This document shows, one piece after another, positions 58,890 through 64,000 of a DNA stretch of 64,000 bases. The position numbers were made by a program, and so were the translations under genes. The stretch covers positions 124,001 to 188,000 of the forward strand of contig NZ_JANIAA010000008.1 of assembly GCF_024505145.1 (NCBI RefSeq), in the 5' to 3' direction. The notes under the pieces are model-generated. The model was not told the DNA's origin. It worked only from the letters and a program-made list of their open reading frames with translations, and did no database searches. The DNA is from Streptomyces rugosispiralis (GTDB taxonomy: Bacteria > Actinomycetota > Actinomycetes > Streptomycetales > Streptomycetaceae). Within the stretch, counting starts at the first letter, position 1. Every line of letters starts with the position of its first letter.

Positions 58890-60092
58890 CTATGCGGAGA
58901 CGGGTCTCTGCACCCGGATGGACTGCAGCAGCCCCACCGCGATCCATACGGCGAACATCGAGGACCCGCCGTAGGAGACGAACGGCAGCGGCAGACCGGC
59001 CACCGGCATGATGCCCAGCGTCATCCCGATGTTCTCGAACGCCTGGAAGGCGAACCAGGCGATGATCCCGGCCGCGACGACCGTCCCGTACAGCTCCGTG
59101 GTGTCGCGCGCGATCCGGCAGGCGCGCCACAGCACGACCCCCAGCAGCACGATGATCAGGCCCGCGCCGAGGAAGCCGAGCTCCTCCCCCGCGACCGTGA
59201 AGACGAAGTCGGTCTGCTGCTCGGGGACGAACTGACCGGTGGTCTGGGTGCCGTGGAAGAGCCCCTTACCGGTGAGCCCGCCCGAGCCGATCGCGATGCG
59301 CGCCTGGTTGGTGTTGTAGCCGACCCCGGACGGGTCGAGCGCGGGGTTGGCGAAGGCGGCGAAGCGGTCGATCTGGTACTGGTCGAGGACGTGCAGCTGC
59401 CAGACGAGCAGCGCGCCCACCACGGCCGTGAGGATGAGCCCCGCGATCCAGCGGTTGGACGCGCCGGAGGAGAGCAGCACGGCGAGCACGATCATCGCCA
59501 TGACCATCACCGAGCCGAGGTCCGGCATCAGCAGCACGATCGCGATGGGCAGCGCGGCCAGGCCGAGCGCCTGGACGACGGTGCGGTGGTCGGGGTTGAG
59601 CCGGTCGCCCGCGTCCACCCGCGCGGCCAGCAGCATCGCCATCCCCAGGATGATCGTGATCTTGGCGAACTCACCCGGCTGCAGGGAGAATCCGCCGCCG
59701 ATCACGATCCACGCGTGGGCGCCGTTGATCGTCGAGCCCAGCGGGGTGAGCACGGCGAGCACGAGGACGACGGACAGCCCGTAGAGGACCGGGACCGCGC
59801 CCCGCAGGGTGCGATGGCCGAGCCAGATCGTGCCGATGGCGAGCAGCAGCCCGATGCCGGTGTTGAGGGCGTGCCGGACCAGGAAGTAGTACGGGTCGCC
59901 CTGGTTCAGCTCGGTGCGGTTGCGGGTGGCGGAGTAGACGAGCGCCCCGCCGATCGCGGACAGGGCCAGCGCGGTGAGCAGCAGCACCCAGTCGAGGCGG
60001 CGGACGATCGAATCGCGCGCCATGAGCTTGCTCCAGGCGCCGCGCTCCGGGGTGAAGCGGCGGACGGAGTACCCATGCGTGGACGCGCTCAT
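58890..60092 (-). CDS. rodA: SEDS peptidoglycan polymerase RodA (sfr-type)
   Basis: 400-residue polytopic membrane protein of the SEDS family, the glycosyltransferase partner of PBP2 in spore-wall and lateral-wall synthesis. About ten hydrophobic segments; the conserved GINGAHAWIVIGGGFSLQPGEF, MPDLGSVMVMAMIVL and PEQQTDFVFTVAGEELGFLG are visible (in parts). ATG 60092 overlaps the mrdA stop by 4 bp (ATGA). In S. coelicolor the homologue is sfr, needed for sporulation. Confidence 0.95.
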   Translation of the reverse strand: MSASTHGYSVRRFTPERGAWSKLMARDSIVRRLDWVLLLTALALSAIGGALVYSATRNRTELNQGDPYYFLVRHALNTGIGLLLAIGTIWLGHRTLRGAVPVLYGLSVVLVLAVLTPLGSTINGAHAWIVIGGGFSLQPGEFAKITIILGMAMLLAARVDAGDRLNPDHRTVVQALGLAALPIAIVLLMPDLGSVMVMAMIVLAVLLSSGASNRWIAGLILTAVVGALLVWQLHVLDQYQIDRFAAFANPALDPSGVGYNTNQARIAIGSGGLTGKGLFHGTQTTGQFVPEQQTDFVFTVAGEELGFLGAGLIIVLLGVVLWRACRIARDTTELYGTVVAAGIIAWFAFQAFENIGMTLGIMPVAGLPLPFVSYGGSSMFAVWIAVGLLQSIRVQRPVSA

Positions 60093-62233
60093 GAATCAGC
60101 TCCTCGCCGCCGCTCCCGCGCGGCCGCCTCGAACTGCTTGCCGAGCGGCTGGGGCTCGATGGAGCCGTCCGACGAGATCTTCGGCAGTTTGGCCTGCGGC
60201 TGGGGCAGCAGCGCCTTCTTCTTGTCGATGCCGCCCTTGGCGTCGACCCCGTACAGCGCGTTGTAGATCTTGCGCACGGCGGGACCGGAGGCCCCGGAGC
60301 CGGTACCACCCTGGGAGATCGTCATGACGACCGTGTAGTCCTTGGTGTACGTGGCGAACCACGAGGTGGTCTGCTTGCCGTAGACCTCCGCGGTACCGGT
60401 CTTGGCGTGCATCGGGATCTTGCTCTGCGGCCAGCCCTGGAACCGCCAGGCGGCGGTGCCCCGGGTGGCCACGCCCGCGAGCGCGCTGTCGATCCTCTTG
60501 TGCAGACTGGCGCTGATCGGCAGCTTTCCGTGCGCCTTCGGCTTGATCTCCTGGATGTCCTTGCCGTCGGGGCTGACGATCGCCTTGCCGACGGTCGGGT
60601 CGTGGAGCGTGCCGCCGTTGCTGATGGCCGCGTAGATGGTGGCCATCTGGATCGGGGTGACGAGGGTGTCGCCCTGGCCGATGGAGTAGTTCACGGAGTC
60701 ACCGGCGCGCATCTTCATGCCCTCGAGGCAGTTCTCGTAGGCGATCCGCTCGCCGTAGGACCCGTCCTTCTTGCCGGACTTGCACCAGGCGTCCTTGTTG
60801 GCCTTCCAGTAGTCCTTCTTCCACTGGCGGTCCGGGACCCGGCCGGTGACCTCGTTGGGCAGGTCGACCCCGGTCTCCTTACCGAGGCCGAACTGGTGGG
60901 CGGTCCGGTAGAACCAGTCCCCCGGCTTCTTCTTGGGCTTGTTGCCGCCGTCCTTCTTCCACTCGTCGTAGGCGATCCGGTAGAAGACGGTGTCGCAGGA
61001 GACCTCCAGCGCGCGGCCGAGGCTGATCCCGCCGTAGTTCTCGGACTCGAAGTTCTTGAAGACCTGGCTGCCGATGTTGAACGAGCTGGTGCAGGCGTAG
61101 GGGCCGTTGAAGTCGTAGCCGGCGTTGACCGCGGCGGTCGTCGGGATGACCTTGAAGATCGAGCCGGGGGCCGCCTGGCCCTGGATCGCCCGGTTGAGCA
61201 GCGGGTAGTTGGACTTCTTGCCGGTGAGCTGCTTGTAGTCCTTGCCGGAGATGCCGCCGACCCAGGCGTTGGGGTCGTACGTCGGGTTGGACGCCATGGC
61301 CACCACCCGGCCGGTCTTGGCCTCCATGACCACGACCGCGCCGGAGTCCGCCTTGTAGTTGGTGCCGGTGTTCCGGTCGTGCTGCTTGCGGGCGTCCCGC
61401 ATCGCCTGGTCCAGCTCCTTCTCCGCGACCGCCTGGACCCGCGAGTCGATGCTGGTGACGACGTTGGCTCCGGGGCGGGCCTTCTGGCTCTCCCGCTGGC
61501 CGATGACCCGCCCGAGGTTGTCGACCTCGTAGCGGGTCACCCCCGCCTTGCCGCGCAGCTCGCTGTCGTACTGGCGCTCGAGGCCGTTGCTGCCGACCTG
61601 GTCGGAGCGGAGCAGGGGCGACTTGGAGTGCTCGGCCTCCTTCACCTGCTCATCGGTGACCGGGGAGAGATAGCCGAGCACCTGGGCGGCGTTGGAGCCG
61701 GCGGGCGCGGCGTAGCGGCGCACGGCGGTGGGCTCGGCGCTGATGCCGGGGAAGTCCTCTTCGCGCTCGCGGATCTGGAGCGCCTGCTTGGCGCTGGCCT
61801 CGTCGGTGATCGGGATGGGCTGGTACGGGGAACCGTTCCAGCAGGGCTGCGGGGTCTTGGCGTCGCACAGCCGGACCTTGTCCAGGACGTCCTTGGGCTT
61901 CATGCCCAGGACGTCGGCGAGGCGGGTGAGGACGGCCTTGCCGTCGTCCGGCATCTTCATCAGCTCGGTGCGGCTGGCGGAGACCACCAGACGGGTCTCG
62001 TTGTCGGCCAGCGGCACTCCGCGGGCGTCCAGTATGGAGCCGCGCACGGCGGGGTGGACGACCTGCTGGACGTGGTTGTTGGCGGCTTCGGCGGTGTACT
62101 CGTCACCGTTGCGGATCTGGAGGTACCACAGGCGTCCGCCGAGGGTCAGCAGCAGCGAGAAGACCAGGATCTGGAGGCCGACGAGCCGGATGGTGACCCG
62201 GGAGGTCCGTCCGGTCTCAGGAATATTACTCAT
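60089..62233 (-). CDS. mrdA: Penicillin-binding protein 2 (transpeptidase)
   Basis: Class B PBP that cross-links peptidoglycan with RodA. 714 residues from ATG 62233, with GGGAG 6 bases upstream. An N-terminal transmembrane helix (LQILVFSLLLTLGGRLWYL) is followed by the pedestal. The active-site SxxK is SIFK (about residue 356), and YSIGQGDTLVTPIQM and KTGTA (about residue 611) complete the catalytic set. The C-terminus has a KLPKISSDGSIEPQPLGKQ tail. Same transcript as rodA and mreDC, the S. coelicolor spore-wall operon order. Confidence 0.96.
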   Translation of the reverse strand: MSNIPETGRTSRVTIRLVGLQILVFSLLLTLGGRLWYLQIRNGDEYTAEAANNHVQQVVHPAVRGSILDARGVPLADNETRLVVSASRTELMKMPDDGKAVLTRLADVLGMKPKDVLDKVRLCDAKTPQPCWNGSPYQPIPITDEASAKQALQIREREEDFPGISAEPTAVRRYAAPAGSNAAQVLGYLSPVTDEQVKEAEHSKSPLLRSDQVGSNGLERQYDSELRGKAGVTRYEVDNLGRVIGQRESQKARPGANVVTSIDSRVQAVAEKELDQAMRDARKQHDRNTGTNYKADSGAVVVMEAKTGRVVAMASNPTYDPNAWVGGISGKDYKQLTGKKSNYPLLNRAIQGQAAPGSIFKVIPTTAAVNAGYDFNGPYACTSSFNIGSQVFKNFESENYGGISLGRALEVSCDTVFYRIAYDEWKKDGGNKPKKKPGDWFYRTAHQFGLGKETGVDLPNEVTGRVPDRQWKKDYWKANKDAWCKSGKKDGSYGERIAYENCLEGMKMRAGDSVNYSIGQGDTLVTPIQMATIYAAISNGGTLHDPTVGKAIVSPDGKDIQEIKPKAHGKLPISASLHKRIDSALAGVATRGTAAWRFQGWPQSKIPMHAKTGTAEVYGKQTTSWFATYTKDYTVVMTISQGGTGSGASGPAVRKIYNALYGVDAKGGIDKKKALLPQPQAKLPKISSDGSIEPQPLGKQFEAAARERRRGADS

Positions 62234-62296
62234 GGCGCGCTCCCATGAGGGTGGTTGCGGGCGACGGGAGGGCGGCGGGCGACGGGAGGGCATTGC

Positions 62297-63010
62297 TCAC
62301 AGGCGCTTGACCCCCTTGATGCGTGCCGTCCTGTTCTTCCCCGTGCGGGCCAGCAGCCCACCGCGCTGGCTGCCGATCCTGGGCGCCCGGCCCGGGCGCC
62401 TGAACCGGCTCATCCGGCCGATCCGGCCGGTGCTGACGCCGCCCGCCGTGCTGATCCAGCGGGACGGGCTCTCACCGCCGCCGCCCGCGCTGTCGGCCAT
62501 CGGATCGTTCTCGCTCCGTCTGGCGAGCCCCATGATCAGTGGCACCGTGAAGGGGGCCAGCAGCAGGTCGTAGAGGGCCGCGGTGAACAGCAGCTTGCCC
62601 AGGCCCACCTGACGGGCCGCGTCGTCGCCGACGAGGATGCCGACCCCGGCGTACAGCAGCGTGGCGCCGATGGCCGCCGCCACGACCACCAGCATCGGCC
62701 CGGTGGCCGACCTGAGCTGGCCGGTCTCCGGCTTGGCGAGTCCGGCCAGATAGCCGATGACGCACAGCACCAGGGCGTAGCGGCCCGCGGCGTGGTCGGC
62801 GGGTGGGGCGAAGTCGGCGAGCAGCCCCGCGCCGAAGCCGATGAGCGCGCCGCCGGTGTGGCCGTAGACGAGCGCGAGGCCGAGCACGACGAGCAGCAGC
62901 AGGTCCGGCACGGCGCCGGGCAGTTGGAGGCGGGCCAGTACGCAGATCTGGACGACGAGGGCGAAGACCACCAGGCAGGTCGACAGGACGATCCGGTTGA
63001 GGTGCAGCAT
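62297..63010 (-). CDS. mreD: Rod-shape-determining protein MreD
   Basis: 237-residue membrane protein with several hydrophobic helices in the first 165 residues (IVLSTCLVVFALVVQICVLA; LLLVVLGLALVYGHTGGAL; VVVAAAIGATLLYAGVGILV). The C-terminal ~70 residues are polar and basic, ending ARIKGVKRL. It bridges MreC to the peptidoglycan-synthesis complex. The start lies 3 bp past the mreC stop; mrdA follows after 63 bp. Confidence 0.93.
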   Translation of the reverse strand: MLHLNRIVLSTCLVVFALVVQICVLARLQLPGAVPDLLLLVVLGLALVYGHTGGALIGFGAGLLADFAPPADHAAGRYALVLCVIGYLAGLAKPETGQLRSATGPMLVVVAAAIGATLLYAGVGILVGDDAARQVGLGKLLFTAALYDLLLAPFTVPLIMGLARRSENDPMADSAGGGGESPSRWISTAGGVSTGRIGRMSRFRRPGRAPRIGSQRGGLLARTGKNRTARIKGVKRL

Positions 63011-63013
63011 CGG

Positions 63014-63958
63014 TCAGCTCCTGTTGGCGGCCGGGCTGGTGGCGGTGGCGGAGGGGTTGGCCGTGACCGTGACCGTGGGCGTCGGCTTGGGCTTCGCGGG
63101 CTTGGGCGGGAGCACGCTGTCCCGCGGGTTCGCCCGCGGCGGCTGGACGACGACCCCGACGATGTCCAGCTTGCTGAACCGGACGTACGGGCGCACCTGG
63201 AGCGTGCGGGTCAGATCGCCGCCGGTCGGATCGACGCGGACGACCTTGCCGACCGGGACGCCGGGGACGAACGGCTTGTCCGCCTGGGAGCCGAAGGTGA
63301 CCATCCGGTCGCCCTTCTTGATCCGGGCCTTGCCGTTGAGGAGCTGCACATGGAGCGAGCGGTCGCCGCGCCCGGTGGCGAAACCGAGCTCGCCCGATCC
63401 CTCCATACGGGTGCCGACGGTGAAGTCCGGGTCGATGGCGAGCAGCACGGTGGCCGTCGTGGAGCCGACGGTGGTGACCCGGCCGACCAGCCCGTCCCCG
63501 TTGATGACGGTCATGTCGCGGCGGATGCCGTCGCGGCTGCCCATGTCGATGGTGACGGTCCAGGAGAAGCCCTGGGCGGCGCCGATGCCGATGACCTGGG
63601 CGCCCTTGATGCCGTATTGACCGGCGCCGGCGGTCTTCAGCAGCTTGTCGAGCTCGGCGGAGCGGGCGCGATCGCGGGCGCTGTTGCCGAGCCGCTGCTT
63701 GAGCTTGGTGTTCTCCTCCTCCAGCCGGCGGACCCGGTCGTGCCGGTCACCGGATTCCCGTACGGCGGCCACCGCGTTGCCGACCGGGTCCACCGCGGAG
63801 GCGACGCCGTCCTCCACGGGCCCGAAGACGGAAGCGGCGGCGTGCCGGGCGCCGTCGAGGGGTGAGTCCTCGCCGCCGCGGATATCCACCGTGATCAGCG
63901 CGAACGCGATGGCGACCAGCAGCACCAGGAGCAGCCGGCTCTCTCGTGTGTCCCTCAC
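63014..63958 (-). CDS. mreC: Rod-shape-determining protein MreC
   Basis: 314-residue periplasmic-type scaffold protein, first complete gene of the mreC-mreD-mrdA-rodA run on the minus strand. An N-terminal transmembrane helix (LLLVLLVAIAFALITV), a coiled coil at about residues 68-100 (RHDRVRRLEEENTKLKQRL), then the two beta-barrels (GAQVIGIGAAQGFSWTVTID, VINGDGLVGRVTTVG) and a Pro/Thr-rich tail. GTG 63958 is the start, with GAGGAAGG about 12 bases upstream. In Streptomyces it is required for spore-wall integrity. Confidence 0.95.
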   Translation of the reverse strand: MRDTRESRLLLVLLVAIAFALITVDIRGGEDSPLDGARHAAASVFGPVEDGVASAVDPVGNAVAAVRESGDRHDRVRRLEEENTKLKQRLGNSARDRARSAELDKLLKTAGAGQYGIKGAQVIGIGAAQGFSWTVTIDMGSRDGIRRDMTVINGDGLVGRVTTVGSTTATVLLAIDPDFTVGTRMEGSGELGFATGRGDRSLHVQLLNGKARIKKGDRMVTFGSQADKPFVPGVPVGKVVRVDPTGGDLTRTLQVRPYVRFSKLDIVGVVVQPPRANPRDSVLPPKPAKPKPTPTVTVTANPSATATSPAANRS

Positions 63959-64000
63959 GTGCGGCGACGTGCCTTCCTCGTCGAAGTCGGACCGGTGCCG
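63959..64000. other. mreC leader at the right edge
   Basis: 42 bases upstream of mreC, including GAGGAAGG. By gene order mreB should lie beyond the edge, but none of it is recognisable here. Confidence 0.5.

Overview
The window is a very G+C-rich actinobacterial chromosome segment, almost certainly Streptomyces. The evidence is the codon bias, the frequent GTG/TTG starts, the gene order phoH ... hrcA-dnaJ ... lepA/rpsT ... leuS ... nadD ... proBA ... obg-rpmA-rplU-rne ... rodA-mrdA-mreDC, and spore-wall proteins of the SCO2583/SCO2584 type. It is a conserved core region. I see no prophage, complete transposon, CRISPR array or biosynthetic cluster.

Layout. 1-6.4 kb: phoH (3' end cut by the window edge), a PfkB sugar kinase, RNase Z, a HIT hydrolase, a repeat-tailed lipoprotein, rsmE and a nitronate monooxygenase, all on the minus strand. 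6.4-14.1 kb: the hrcA-dnaJ heat-shock operon behind a perfect CIRCE operator, two plus-strand genes (MBL hydrolase, DUF3097) that look leaderless, hemW, and a three-domain anti-sigma/GAF/SpoIIE phosphatase. 14.3-23 kb: a long-chain acyl-CoA ligase with palindromes at its promoter, lepA divergent from rpsT, a proline-rich membrane protein, holA, and small metabolic genes (MOSC, DUF899). 23-32.6 kb: comEC-comEA, degV, a membrane protein, and leuS behind a leader peptide and attenuator. 32.5-33.7 kb: two identical tRNA-Ala(GGC) genes flanking two zinc-ribbon miniproteins and a truncated transporter.

33.7-47 kb: rsfS with a phosphatase that appears to start at CTG, a diverged LytR-CpsA-Psr (LCP) protein, nadD, two miniature membrane proteins, an M48 peptidase, the SCO2583/SCO2584-type pair, proA, proB, and a TagF-like polymer synthase. 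47-58.9 kb: obg, rpmA, rplU, a 1390-residue RNase E/G with Arg-rich repeats on both sides of its catalytic core, a split radical-SAM pair, and a CYTH/CHAD protein. 58.9-64 kb: rodA, mrdA, mreD, mreC, with mreB expected just beyond the right edge.

Working together: hrcA-dnaJ, rnz, rsmE, lepA, rpsT, leuS, rsfS, obg, L21, L27 and RNase E form a translation/proteostasis/RNA-processing set. The LCP protein, SCO2583/2584-like proteins, TagF-like synthase and rodA-mrdA-mreDC form a cell-envelope/spore-wall set.

The most interesting non-textbook signals are: (i) the leuS leader-peptide attenuator; (ii) two independent, well-supported CTG starts; (iii) an N-terminal motif shared by the two adjacent SCO2583/2584-type membrane proteins; (iv) a five-tract G-quadruplex between convergent genes; (v) repeat arrays beginning at stop codons; (vi) the repeat architecture of RNase E.
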